From Agromyces sp. SYSU T00194 (lineage in GTDB: Bacteria; Actinomycetota; Actinomycetes; Actinomycetales; Microbacteriaceae), in assembly GCF_040496035.1 (NCBI RefSeq), contig NZ_JBEPJZ010000002.1, forward strand, positions 744,001-808,000: 64,000 nt of DNA, read 5' to 3'. Made by a program: the position numbers and the translations under genes. The notes beneath the pieces are model-generated. The model did not search any database, was not told where the DNA came from, and saw only the letters and a program-made list of their open reading frames with translations. Positions 56,609 to 64,000 of this stretch are shown here, one piece after another (positions within the stretch are counted from its first letter, which is position 1; each line of letters starts with the position of its first letter).

Positions 56609-58156
56609 TCAGCTCACCCGGATTCGCGGATCGAGTGCCGAGTACAAGAGGTCGGCGATGATGTTGAAGATGACGGCCAGCACGCCCGTGACGAGGAAGA
56701 AGCCCATCATCAGGTTGACGTCCGTGTGGCCGAGCGCGTCGGAGAACACGGCTCCCATGCCCTTCCACGCGAACACCGTCTCGGTGATGACCGCACCGCC
56801 GATCAGGCCGCCGAAGTCGAACGCGATGATCGTCGCGATCGGGATCATGGCGTTGCGGAACGCGTGCCGCATCACGACGACCCGCTCCGAGAGTCCCTTG
56901 GCCCGAGCGGTGCGCACGTAGTCCTGGTTCATGACCTCGAGCAGGCTCGCGCGGGAGTACCGGGTGTACGCCGCGAGCGAGATGAGCATGAGGGTCAGCG
57001 TCGGCAGGATCATGTGCGTCAGCGAGTCGAGCATCTGCAGCCAGTAGTCGTCGCGACGGTCGATCGCCGGGGTCGACGCGCCGATGGTCGAGATCACGCC
57101 GCTCGAGAGCGGGATGATCGACTCGTAGGTCGCCCAGCGCTGGAACATCTGGTCGAACACCAGCGGGATCGTGCCGAGGCCGGCCGCGAGACCGACGACC
57201 CGCGCCAGGTTGCCGCGGCGGTCGCCGCCGAACAGCCATCCGATGACGGCGCCGATCGCCACGAGGATGATCGCGACGAGCGCGATCGTCCACCACGCGT
57301 TGCCGAAGAAGAACAGGAACTGGAACGGGAACCAGAGCGCCACCGGCGCCACCACCGCGGCGATGCCGAAGGCGATGAGCGCCGGCCTGTCGCGGATTCC
57401 CGTGGTCAGGCTCGCCACGATGAGGGCGTTCGCGAGCGAGAACAGGATGATGCCGGCGATGCCGATCGAGGGGTCGGAGAACCAGCCCGTGAGGTCGAGC
57501 ACGAGGAGCAGCACTGCTCCGGCGAGGCCCGTGAACACGAACGTCTTGATCCTCGTGGCGAGCCCGCCACCGACCACGGCCATCAGGATGAAGCCGGTGA
57601 CCAACCCGAATATCGGGATGAACCACCACGGGATCACCGGATCGCCGAGGAACTGGTTGAAGGCGATGCCGCCGTACTGCTTGAGGAGCACCGCGACCCA
57701 GAAGACGGGCAGCGAGTAGAAGATGAAGGTCGCGAACGTGACGGTGTAGTCGTACCCGCTGTACTGGCGCAGCGCGGTGGTCATGCCGATCGCGACGCCG
57801 AAGAGGATGGCGAGGATGGTCGCGGCGGTGACGAGCTGCAGCGTCGAGCCCATCGCGGTGGCGATGACCTCGGTGACGGGGGCCTCGCCGCGCGCGACCG
57901 AGATGCCGAGGTCGCAGTTGCCGACGAGGCAGCCGGCGGCGCCGCCGAGCCACGAGAAGTAGCGCAGCACGGGCGGGGTGTCGAGGTCGAGCTTGTTCGC
58001 GAGGTCCGCGATCTTGGCCTGCGCGTCGGGGTCGCGGCTGCCGCGCAGCTCGGCGAGGGGATCGCCGGAGACGGCGGTGAGCACGTACACGACGTATGAC
58101 GCGACGAGCAGGACGAGAAGTGTGGCGACGAGTCGCCTGGCGACGAAGGAGAGCAC
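56609..58156 (-). CDS. Oligopeptide ABC importer permease, DppB type, with large membrane insertion
   Basis: 515 residues against the usual 310-340. The N-terminal helix and outer loop, with YFSWLGGAAGCLVGNCDLGIS, are normal, and the core begins at about 95. Between VFWVAVLLKQY (151) and DSLTHMILPTLTLML (380) sit about 170 extra residues (160-330) with roughly six hydrophobic segments. The core then resumes with the contact loop QDYVRTARAKGLSERVVVMRHAFRNAMIP. GTG 58156 has AAGGAC upstream. No frame change or stop is seen, so the insertion is a real part of one protein. Confidence 0.9.
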   Translation of the reverse strand: MLSFVARRLVATLLVLLVASYVVYVLTAVSGDPLAELRGSRDPDAQAKIADLANKLDLDTPPVLRYFSWLGGAAGCLVGNCDLGISVARGEAPVTEVIATAMGSTLQLVTAATILAILFGVAIGMTTALRQYSGYDYTVTFATFIFYSLPVFWVAVLLKQYGGIAFNQFLGDPVIPWWFIPIFGLVTGFILMAVVGGGLATRIKTFVFTGLAGAVLLLVLDLTGWFSDPSIGIAGIILFSLANALIVASLTTGIRDRPALIAFGIAAVVAPVALWFPFQFLFFFGNAWWTIALVAIILVAIGAVIGWLFGGDRRGNLARVVGLAAGLGTIPLVFDQMFQRWATYESIIPLSSGVISTIGASTPAIDRRDDYWLQMLDSLTHMILPTLTLMLISLAAYTRYSRASLLEVMNQDYVRTARAKGLSERVVVMRHAFRNAMIPIATIIAFDFGGLIGGAVITETVFAWKGMGAVFSDALGHTDVNLMMGFFLVTGVLAVIFNIIADLLYSALDPRIRVS

Positions 58157-58303
58157 CGGGGGTCCTTTGTGGTGGTTCGGCACGAAACCCGGCGACAACG
58201 ACGACGTGCCTGCGACGGTGGTCGCTGCCGGTTCGAAGTTGACAGTATAAGCAGACGCACGCGGGTGTCGCGCACGCCTGCTTCGCCGGGAAGATCAGGC
58301 CGA

Positions 58304-58332
58304 TGGGCCGGATGCCAGAGGCATCCGGCCCA
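58304..58332 (-). terminator. Hairpin between the binding-protein gene and permease genes
   Basis: A perfect 13-bp stem, TGGGCCGGATGCC / GGCATCCGGCCCA, with an AGA loop, 20 bp after the binding-protein stop. Without a T-run it probably acts as a partial terminator or RNA stabiliser, giving more binding protein than permease. The rest of the 196-bp gap holds no gene. Confidence 0.7.
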
Positions 58333-58352
58333 CCGTGTGATGCGATGCCTGC

Positions 58353-60134
58353 TTACTCGGCGGTCGCGCCGTCAGTCGGCGCCCACTCCCAGAAGTTCCA
58401 GAAGTAGTACGGGGACAGCGGAGCCGGGGCGATGCCCTCGACACCCTTGTCCCACGCCGTCAGACCGGGGAACTGGAAGATGGTGATGCCGTAGCCGTCA
58501 GCCCACAGCTCCGTCTCCACGTCGATCTGGATCTGGACCTGCTCGTCCTCGTCCAGCTCGGTCTCGAGGTCGCTCAGACGGGTGTCGACGATCTCGTTCG
58601 AGTAGCCACCGAAGTTCGACGGCTGACCGGTACCGAGGTACTGGTCGGTGCCGGTGAGCGCGAGGCTCGTCGACGCCCACGCGAAGATCACCGCGTCGTG
58701 CGGGTTGACCGGGTTCGCGGCGGTGTCGGTGAACTCCCAGTTGGGCTCGGAGTCATCGGTCACGTCGAAGCCGGCGAGGGCTGCCGAGGTGGCGATGAGC
58801 TCGTACTCGGCGGCACGACGCTCGTTGCCCTCGGGGTACCAGAACTTGACCTCGACCGGGGTCTCGACGCCGGCCTCCTCGAGGAGCGCCTTGGCGCCCT
58901 CGATGTCGACCTCGGCGTACTCGGCCGAGCCGTTCGCCTCGACGATCGGGTCGTACATGGGCGAGCCCGGGATCTGGAGGATCGAGTCGCGGACGACCGC
59001 GTTCGGGTTGAGCGGCTGGATCAGCTTCTCGAGGATCTCGTTGCGCGGGATCGTCTTGAGGAACGCGATGCGGACGGCCTTGGCCTTCTCCTCGTCGCCA
59101 CCGTAGGTCGCCGGGTCGAACGGACCACCGTTGTTGAAGGTCAGGTCGACGTGCTCGTAGGTCGCCTCGTCGCTGGTGTGGTAGTCAGCGGTCTCGGTCT
59201 CCTGGACGAGCTGCAGCACGTCCGGCGTGGGCTGGCCCGAAGCGACCTGGACGTCACCGTTCTGGAGCGACTGCACCTGAGCGGTCGGGTCCGCGATCTG
59301 GCGGATGGTGATCCGCTCGTACTTGGGCGAGGGGCCCCAGGCGAACTCCTCGTTCGCGACGAGGGTGACGTAGTCCTCCTCGACGAGGTCCTCGACGATG
59401 TACGGACCGTACGAGAGCTTCACCAGGTCGGACTCGGGGGTGTTCGCCGACTGGAAGTCGGCCTCCCATGCCTCGGCGACCGGGGCGAGCCACTCGGTGT
59501 CGCCGTTCTGGATGGCCTCGACCAGCTGGTCCTTGGCCTCCTGCGGGTCCTCGATCTCCGGGTACGCCAGCATGACGGCGGCGTGCGCGGCGACGGAACC
59601 GACGGCGAACTGGACCTCCCAGTCGACGTACGGCTTGTCGTAGACCAGCGTGAGCTTGTGGTCGTCGATCTCGGGCAGCGCGCTGGCGAGGTCGGCACGC
59701 GGGTTCGCGTAGTTGAAGAGGGGGGCACCCTCCTCGTCCGTGACGCCGGCGAAGATGAACGCCCACGACAGGAGCAGGTCTGCCTCGTCGAGCGGCGTGC
59801 CGTCCGACCAGACGACGTCGTCGTTGATGGTGTACTCGACGGTCAGCGGGTCGTCGCTCACCTTCTCGTACGAGCCGAAGTCCGTGTTCTGGACCAGCTC
59901 GGGCGAGTTGTCGTAGTAGTTGAAGCTCGACGTCGTCAGGTAGGTCACATTGCTGTTCGCGATGTTGTTACCCGAGGTGCTGCTGCTGTTGAAGTTGTCG
60001 ATGATGTCGTTCCAGGAAACCGTGATTTCGGTTCCCTCGATGACCTCAGACTCATACGGCAGCGAGCACCCGGAGAGCACGAGTGCTCCCGCGGCGATGA
60101 CGGCTGCGCCAGCCGCCCCACGCTTGATGTTCAC
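58353..60134 (-). CDS. Oligopeptide-type ABC substrate-binding lipoprotein (SBP family 5)
   Basis: 593 residues. A short signal sequence ends in the lipobox LVLSGC (Cys 23), so the mature protein is lipid-anchored outside. The family-5 pattern is seen in YTINDDVVWSDGTPLDEADLLLSW, and further in NPNAVVRDSILQIPGSPMYDP and VEVKFWYPEGNERRAAEYELI. The mature protein is strongly acidic and unusually rich in Asn, Thr and Ser for this genome in its first 100 residues. GTG 60134 is preceded by AGGAGGA. It is the first gene of the importer operon. The ligand is presumably a peptide. Confidence 0.93.
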   Translation of the reverse strand: MNIKRGAAGAAVIAAGALVLSGCSLPYESEVIEGTEITVSWNDIIDNFNSSSTSGNNIANSNVTYLTTSSFNYYDNSPELVQNTDFGSYEKVSDDPLTVEYTINDDVVWSDGTPLDEADLLLSWAFIFAGVTDEEGAPLFNYANPRADLASALPEIDDHKLTLVYDKPYVDWEVQFAVGSVAAHAAVMLAYPEIEDPQEAKDQLVEAIQNGDTEWLAPVAEAWEADFQSANTPESDLVKLSYGPYIVEDLVEEDYVTLVANEEFAWGPSPKYERITIRQIADPTAQVQSLQNGDVQVASGQPTPDVLQLVQETETADYHTSDEATYEHVDLTFNNGGPFDPATYGGDEEKAKAVRIAFLKTIPRNEILEKLIQPLNPNAVVRDSILQIPGSPMYDPIVEANGSAEYAEVDIEGAKALLEEAGVETPVEVKFWYPEGNERRAAEYELIATSAALAGFDVTDDSEPNWEFTDTAANPVNPHDAVIFAWASTSLALTGTDQYLGTGQPSNFGGYSNEIVDTRLSDLETELDEDEQVQIQIDVETELWADGYGITIFQFPGLTAWDKGVEGIAPAPLSPYYFWNFWEWAPTDGATAE

Positions 60135-60183
60135 ATTTCCTCCTGTGCAGGGGTGCAAGGTGTAGTTGTTTCCACAAGATCGA

Positions 60184-60203
60184 CCGGCGCCCGAGAGCGC
60201 CGG
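60184..60203 (-). promoter_or_regulatory. Hairpin in the leader of the binding-protein mRNA
   Basis: CCGGCGC (60184-60190) pairs with GCGCCGG (60197-60203) around a 6-base loop, about 12 bases into the predicted transcript. It may protect the 5' end or tune translation. Confidence 0.45.
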
Positions 60204-60221
60204 CCGACACCAATGACAACG

Positions 60222-60250
60222 ACTGTAAGTTGACTCGGGGCACCGACCAA
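60222..60250 (-). promoter_or_regulatory. Promoter of the oligopeptide importer operon
   Basis: On the minus strand TTGGTC (60250-60245), a 17-bp spacer and TACAGT (60227-60222) form a standard sigma-A-like promoter. The start would be near 60215, leaving a leader of about 80 nt before GTG 60134. Confidence 0.6.
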
Positions 60251-60264
60251 CTCGACGCGGAAAC

Positions 60265-60282
60265 CGTTACCGAGTAGTAACG
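60265..60282. promoter_or_regulatory. Inverted repeat CGTTAC-N6-GTAACG, possible operator
   Basis: Perfect 6-bp arms (60265-60270 and 60277-60282) centred about 58 bp upstream of the predicted importer transcription start and about 125 bp before the divergent CPBP gene. The half site GTAAC recurs in front of the M23 gene at 43.9 kb. Confidence 0.5.
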
Positions 60283-60364
60283 AGCGGAGCGCATTCTTGC
60301 GAACGGCGCACGATTCCTGCGTCGAGGCGGGCGATATTGCAACGAATAGTCGACGAATGCTCAT

Positions 60365-60399
60365 TTGAGCGCGATGCGCAGGATGTGAGAATCAGGGAC
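60365..60399 (+). promoter_or_regulatory. Leaderless promoter of the CPBP protease gene
   Basis: TTGAGC (60365-60370), 16 bases, GAGAAT (60387-60392), seven bases, ATG 60400. Both hexamers are present and no ribosome site is needed. Confidence 0.5.
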
Positions 60400-61203
60400 A
60401 TGTGGACAAACGGAGCGACCGGACCGCAGCCGTACGGACGCGCGTCCCGCACGCGCACGATCTGGGAGGTCGTGATCGTGCTCGGGCTCTCGCTCGGGGC
60501 ATCCGCCGTCTACTCGCTCGTCGCGATCGTCGCGCGCCTCACCGCCGAGACGCCGCTCGCCGACCAGTCCGCATCCATCAACGCCTCGCGCTCCGAGCGC
60601 GAGTGGCTCGACTTCACGTACCAGTTCCTCGACGTCGCCTTCGACCTGTTCGCCGTCGCACTCGTGCTGTACCTGCTCTGGACGCCGACGGAGTCCGCGT
60701 TCCGCCGCATCGGCTTCGACCTGCGCCGACCCTGGCGCGACCTCGGCTCGGGCGTCGCGCTCGTGGCCGTCATCGGCGTGCCGGGCCTCGCCCTCTACGC
60801 CGCGGGCCGCGCGCTCGGCATCACGGTGGCGGTGGTGCCGTCACCACTGGACACGTTCTGGTGGACCGTGCCGATCCTCGTGCTCTCGGCGCTGCGTGCG
60901 GCGCTCACCGAGGAGCTCATCGTGGTCGGCTACCTGTTCACCCGGTTGCGCGAACTCGGCTGGAGCACGTGGGGCGTCATCGGCGCGAGCGCGCTCCTGC
61001 GCGGCACGTACCACCTCTACCAGGGCATCGGGCCGTTCTTCGGCAACGTCGCGATGGGCGTCGTGTTCGGCTGGTGCTACGCCCGCTGGGGCCGCACGAT
61101 GCCGCTCGTGATCGCGCACTGGATCATCGACATGCTCTCGTTCATCGGCTACCCGCTGGCTGTCGCGTGGTGGCCGACGCTGTTCGGCGTTCCTGCCTCC
61201 TGA
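60400..61203 (+). CDS. CPBP-family intramembrane glutamic endopeptidase
   Basis: 267 residues with about seven membrane helices. The family motifs are LTEELIVVGYLFTRL (paired Glu), RGTYHLYQGIGPF (His with Arg) and a late AHWIID. These give the EExxxR-like, FxxxH-like and HxxxD-like sites of the CAAX-protease/bacteriocin-processing (Abi) group. Such enzymes cleave within membranes; bacterial roles are mostly unknown. ATG 60400 fits the promoter; an upstream in-frame ATG at 60337 does not. It is divergent from the importer operon. Confidence 0.85.
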   Translation: MWTNGATGPQPYGRASRTRTIWEVVIVLGLSLGASAVYSLVAIVARLTAETPLADQSASINASRSEREWLDFTYQFLDVAFDLFAVALVLYLLWTPTESAFRRIGFDLRRPWRDLGSGVALVAVIGVPGLALYAAGRALGITVAVVPSPLDTFWWTVPILVLSALRAALTEELIVVGYLFTRLRELGWSTWGVIGASALLRGTYHLYQGIGPFFGNVAMGVVFGWCYARWGRTMPLVIAHWIIDMLSFIGYPLAVAWWPTLFGVPAS

Positions 61204-61302
61204 GGCGCGGCCTGAGGCGCCGCGGGCGGCGATCTGAGGCGGATGCCACCCAATCTGAGGTACCCACTAAGGCACCCGCCCGATCCGCAGGGGGCACCTC
61301 AG
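61200..61302. repeat. Phased CTGAGG repeats and hairpin upstream of small gene 1
   Basis: CTGAGG occurs at 61200, 61212, 61234 and 61255, and CTAAGG at 61267, so the spacing is 12, 22, 21 and 12 bp. The inverted word ACCTCAG at 61296-61302 can pair with CTGAGGT at 61255-61261, extended by CCC/GGG, to form a stem in the leader of the gene at 61356. Confidence 0.5.
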
Positions 61303-61355
61303 GGAGGAATCTCGGATGCATCAACCGATGCAGCACCGCACCCGAGGAGCAGATC

Positions 61356-61568
61356 ATGGACTTCGCAACCACCCACGTCGCCGCCCAGCTCGACCGTCAC
61401 CGCGCCGCCGACCTCCAGGTCGAGGTCGAGCGCCGCCGCCGCATCGCCGAGCGCAACGCCGCCTCCGGTGCCCCCGCGCGCCCCGGCATCATCGGCAGCA
61501 TCCGCGCACTCCAGGCCGATGGACTGCGCGGCGCACGCCTCGCGGCCCGCGGTCACCGCCACGCGTGA
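61356..61568 (+). CDS. Small basic protein, paralog 1 of a tandem pair
   Basis: 70 residues, starting MDFATTHVAAQLDRHRAADL. A charged helix with ERRRRIAERN follows, then a Gly/Arg-rich end. GAGGAG stands seven bases before ATG 61356. It has no recognised domain. Its N-terminal half aligns with the product of the gene at 61801 (shared M-A-T-V-A-L-H-A-Q-VE-E-RR-AER positions), so the two are probably duplicates. It may be a small stress-type protein; this is a guess. Confidence 0.6.
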   Translation: MDFATTHVAAQLDRHRAADLQVEVERRRRIAERNAASGAPARPGIIGSIRALQADGLRGARLAARGHRHA

Positions 61569-61622
61569 CCCGGTGCGGGCACTGAGTGCGACGCCTGCTC
61601 GCCCGGAGTCGACGCACGGGCT

Positions 61623-61689
61623 GCACCGAGACACCGCCCGAACAGCACCGAGGGCCATTCCGGGCAGCACCGAGCCGCACCGCACCGAG
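61623..61689. repeat. Phased GCACCGAG repeats upstream of small gene 2
   Basis: GCACCGAG occurs at 61623, 61645, 61667 and 61682: two steps of exactly 22 bp, then 15 bp. The 232-bp gap from 61569 to 61800 otherwise holds no gene. The arrangement suggests binding sites on one face of the helix. Confidence 0.5.
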
Positions 61690-61800
61690 TACTCCCCGAG
61701 GACCGGTGCACGCGCCGATGCGGGTGTCAGGGGGTGACGGCAGTCTGAAGGGGTGGCGGAGCGGTCCCGACGCACCGCCCACAGGGGGGAATCCGAGATC

Positions 61801-62040
61801 ATGTACTACGCGAACACCGTCGTCGCCGAGGCGCTCCACGCCCATGATGCGAGGCGCCAGGCCGTCGAGAACGAACACCGTCGCGTCGCCGCCGAGCGCG
61901 GCCAGCTCCCGGAGCACGCCTGGCACCGTATCGACCGCGCGCTCGTCCGCGCCTATCGCGGGGCCCGCAGGCGCATCCGCATCCGGCACCTCGCCCGGGT
62001 GCACCACCACGCGTCGGTGATGCGCGCGCGCCACCTGTGA
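61801..62040 (+). CDS. Small basic protein, paralog 2 of a tandem pair
   Basis: 79 residues, starting MYYANTVVAEALHAHDARRQ, then VENEHRRVAAERG and an Arg/His-rich C-terminus with RGARRRIRIRHLARVHHH. The ribosome-site context GGGGGGAATCCGAGATC before ATG 61801 resembles GGGAGGAATCTCGGAT upstream of paralog 1. No known domain; the charge suggests nucleic-acid or membrane-surface contact. It lies just upstream of the ATPase regulator. Confidence 0.6.
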   Translation: MYYANTVVAEALHAHDARRQAVENEHRRVAAERGQLPEHAWHRIDRALVRAYRGARRRIRIRHLARVHHHASVMRARHL

Positions 62041-62129
62041 CCGGCTCGCCGGCTCGCCCAGGCGGCGCACCGGCACGCGGCCCGCGGTCCTCACGACCTC
62101 GGGCCGCGTCGCTGTGGGAGGATGACGCC

Positions 62130-64000
62130 GTGGGCGCCGCACCGACACGCAGCATGGCCGGCAGGCGTGCCGAGCTGCAGACGCTGCGCGACGCGCTGGC
62201 GTCGGCGGATCGCGGCGATACCCGGGTCGTGCTGGTCGGCGGCGAGGCCGGCATCGGCAAGAGCCGGCTCGTCGACGAGTTCATCGCCGACATCGACGGA
62301 GCGTTCGTCGCACGCGGCCAGTGCATCGAGCTCGCCGACGCGGGCGCTCCCCTGATCCCGGTGCGCCAGCTCGTGCGCGCGCTCGTCGCCGAGTTCGGCG
62401 AGGACGCCGCGCGCGACGCCGCCGGGCCGTCCGCTGACGCGCTCCGCACCCTGTTCCCCGGCGGCGGCGACATCGCACCGAGCGGCGGCGCCGGGCTGCT
62501 CGAGGAGGGGTTCCTGCGCCTGGTCGAGGGGCTCTCGCAGCGCAGGCCGCTCGTGCTCGTCATCGAAGACCTGCACTGGGCGGATGCCTCCACCGTGGCC
62601 GTCGTCCAGTACGCGATCCGGCTCCTGCGCGACGCGCGCGCACTGCTCGTGCTCACCGCCCGCACTGCCGAGCTGCCGCGCGGGCACCGGCTGCGCACCG
62701 ACCTCGCGGAGCTCGACCGGCTGCGTGCGGTCACCCGCATCGAGCTGCCGAGACTCACCCGCGACGACGTGCACGAGATGGCGGGTGCCGCGCACGCCGA
62801 CCGGGTCGACGAGCTCTTCGCGCGCAGCGGCGGCATCCCGTTCTTCGTCGAGGAGCTCCTCGGCGCGAGCCCGCACGATCTGCCGCACTCGCTCACCGAC
62901 CTGCTCGCCGCGCGCTACGAGCGCATGTCGACCGACACGCGCGCCGCCCTGCGACTGATGTCGGTCGGCGGACTGCGCGTGGAGCACGACCTGCTCGAGG
63001 TCGTCCACGACGGAGAGCCTGTCCGCATGGAGCAGGCGATCCGGGAGGCGATCGACGGCGGGCTGCTGGTCGCAGACCGATCGGGCTACGCCTTCCGTCA
63101 TGCGCTCGTGCGCGAGGTCGTGGACGGCGAGCTGATGCCCGGTGAGCGCTCGCGGTACCACGCGCGGTACGCCGAGGCGCTGCAGTCGCGACGCTGGCCC
63201 GGTATCGACGTGGAGGTCTCCACGCACTTCCTGGCCGCCCGGCGGTACGACGAGGCGTTCACGGCGGCACGGCGAGCGATCGAGGAGTCCGAGCGCTCGT
63301 ACGCGATGTCGACGGTCGCGGCCATGGCCGAGCGAATGGTCGACATCTGGGATCAGGTGCCCGATGCGGAGGCCGTCGCCGGCATGAGCCGGCTCGACCT
63401 GCTGCAGGCCGCGGCAAACGCGCACCGCGCCGCGGGCAGCGCTGTGCGCGCGATCCCCCTCACCGAGCTCGCGATGGAGTCCGCTGCCGACGACCCGCTG
63501 CTCATGGCACGCCTGCTCGGCGACAACGGGCGCGACCTGTACCGCCTCGGCGAACCCGGGGCCCGATCGCGCATGGAGCGCGGCCTCGCGCTGATCGCCG
63601 ACGACGATTCGCACGAGGCACTCGTCCTGCGTGCCGAGATCCTCGCCGACCTCAGCGCCGCGCACATGATGCAGGGCAGCGACGAGACGCTGCGCATCGC
63701 CGAGGAGTCGCTCGAGGCGGGCGCCCGTGCCGGCGACGAGGGGCGCCGCGCAGCATCCGTCGGTGCCAACCTGGCCGGGGTCGCACTCATCGACGCCGGT
63801 CGCGTGGAGGAGGGCATGGAGCGCTTCGCCCAGGCCCGCGAACTCGCCGGCGACGACTGGGGGCCCCGGGTGCGCCTCGCGATCAACCTGTCGGACTCGC
63901 TGCTCCTGCTCGGACGCTACCGCGAGGCGGTCGAGGTCGCCGAGACCGCGCTCGAGGAGGCGCGCGAGCGCGGCGAGGAGCGCGGCACCGGGGTCATGCT
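62130..64000 (+). CDS. Large ATPase regulator (LuxR/LAL-like), 3' end beyond window
   Basis: About 623 residues visible. A P-loop near residue 38 (GGEAGIGKSRL) and LVLVIEDLHWADAS (Walker B) define a STAND-type AAA module. A winged-helix-like region (VREVVDGELMPGER) and a long TPR-like array (LADLSAAHMMQGSDETLRIAEESLEAGARAGDEG and similar) follow. This order is typical of large LuxR-family regulators, whose DNA-binding helix-turn-helix would be at the missing C-terminus. GTG 62130 has GGGAGG eight bases upstream. Signal and targets are unknown; the two small genes just upstream are candidate targets. Confidence 0.82.
   Translation, partial: MGAAPTRSMAGRRAELQTLRDALASADRGDTRVVLVGGEAGIGKSRLVDEFIADIDGAFVARGQCIELADAGAPLIPVRQLVRALVAEFGEDAARDAAGPSADALRTLFPGGGDIAPSGGAGLLEEGFLRLVEGLSQRRPLVLVIEDLHWADASTVAVVQYAIRLLRDARALLVLTARTAELPRGHRLRTDLAELDRLRAVTRIELPRLTRDDVHEMAGAAHADRVDELFARSGGIPFFVEELLGASPHDLPHSLTDLLAARYERMSTDTRAALRLMSVGGLRVEHDLLEVVHDGEPVRMEQAIREAIDGGLLVADRSGYAFRHALVREVVDGELMPGERSRYHARYAEALQSRRWPGIDVEVSTHFLAARRYDEAFTAARRAIEESERSYAMSTVAAMAERMVDIWDQVPDAEAVAGMSRLDLLQAAANAHRAAGSAVRAIPLTELAMESAADDPLLMARLLGDNGRDLYRLGEPGARSRMERGLALIADDDSHEALVLRAEILADLSAAHMMQGSDETLRIAEESLEAGARAGDEGRRAASVGANLAGVALIDAGRVEEGMERFAQARELAGDDWGPRVRLAINLSDSLLLLGRYREAVEVAETALEEARERGEERGTGVM

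Overview
The window comes from a high-GC (about 72% by eye) Gram-positive actinobacterium. Gene content and order point to the family Microbacteriaceae, and an Agromyces-like genus is the best guess. The order of several blocks matches mycobacterial neighbourhoods known from the literature: the PDZ/Lon - DUF2342 - ThiF-like - uvrD2 - nudC - adnB - adnA block, the ferritin-like/rhlE pair, the mrp - DUF1003 - MgtE-like block, and the fdx/dapC/dapD/dapE genes. About 50 protein genes are supported. I saw no rRNA, tRNA, CRISPR array, prophage or insertion sequence. This looks like chromosomal backbone, not an acquired island.

Layout. 1-13.6 kb: envelope protease (cut by the left edge), DUF2342 protease-like protein, ThiF-like protein of unknown function, then the DNA-repair block uvrD2, nudC and adnB/adnA, with a degenerate kinase-fold protein between. 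13.7-18.0 kb: DUF3107, a small membrane protein, a repeat-rich gap, a ferritin-like protein, the RNA helicase rhlE and a PHP phosphoesterase. 18.1-25.7 kb: EEP-family enzyme, aminopeptidase P, two small membrane/stress proteins, then the MgtE-like/DUF1003/mrp/lipoprotein operon. 25.7-31.9 kb: PLP decarboxylase plus MFS transporter, divergent from a succinate-semialdehyde dehydrogenase, then tatB, an O-methyltransferase and DUF3117. 32-41 kb: a membrane glycosyltransferase, dapE, dapD, a penicillin acylase-type hydrolase, citrate synthase, dapC and a 7Fe ferredoxin. The dap genes make diaminopimelate for lysine and cell wall. 41-46 kb: membrane protein, lipoprotein, enoyl-CoA hydratase, M23 endopeptidase and typA. 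46-53 kb: a four-gene ABC export system with two ATPases and two ~900-residue permeases. 53-60 kb: an oligopeptide-type ABC importer operon with a PH-domain gene inserted in the opposite direction. 60-64 kb: CPBP protease, two small paralogous genes and a large ATPase regulator cut by the right edge.

Four things stand out beyond ordinary annotation. First, roughly twenty genes have a -10 box exactly 6 or 7 bases before the start codon and no ribosome-binding site, which implies leaderless transcripts. This rule also decides several start codons. Second, an eight-base word, CGGATGCC, occurs about 40 times where 5 or 6 are expected. Third, a structured intergenic repeat with TCCTGAGAAGCG-type arms occurs at two distant loci. 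Fourth, two small tandem paralogs share a ribosome-binding-site context and have phased short repeats upstream. Several proteins are unusual: a pseudokinase, an ABC ATPase with an AbrB-like tail, and a DppB-type permease with about 170 extra membrane residues.

All calls rest on reading motifs by eye, with no database search.
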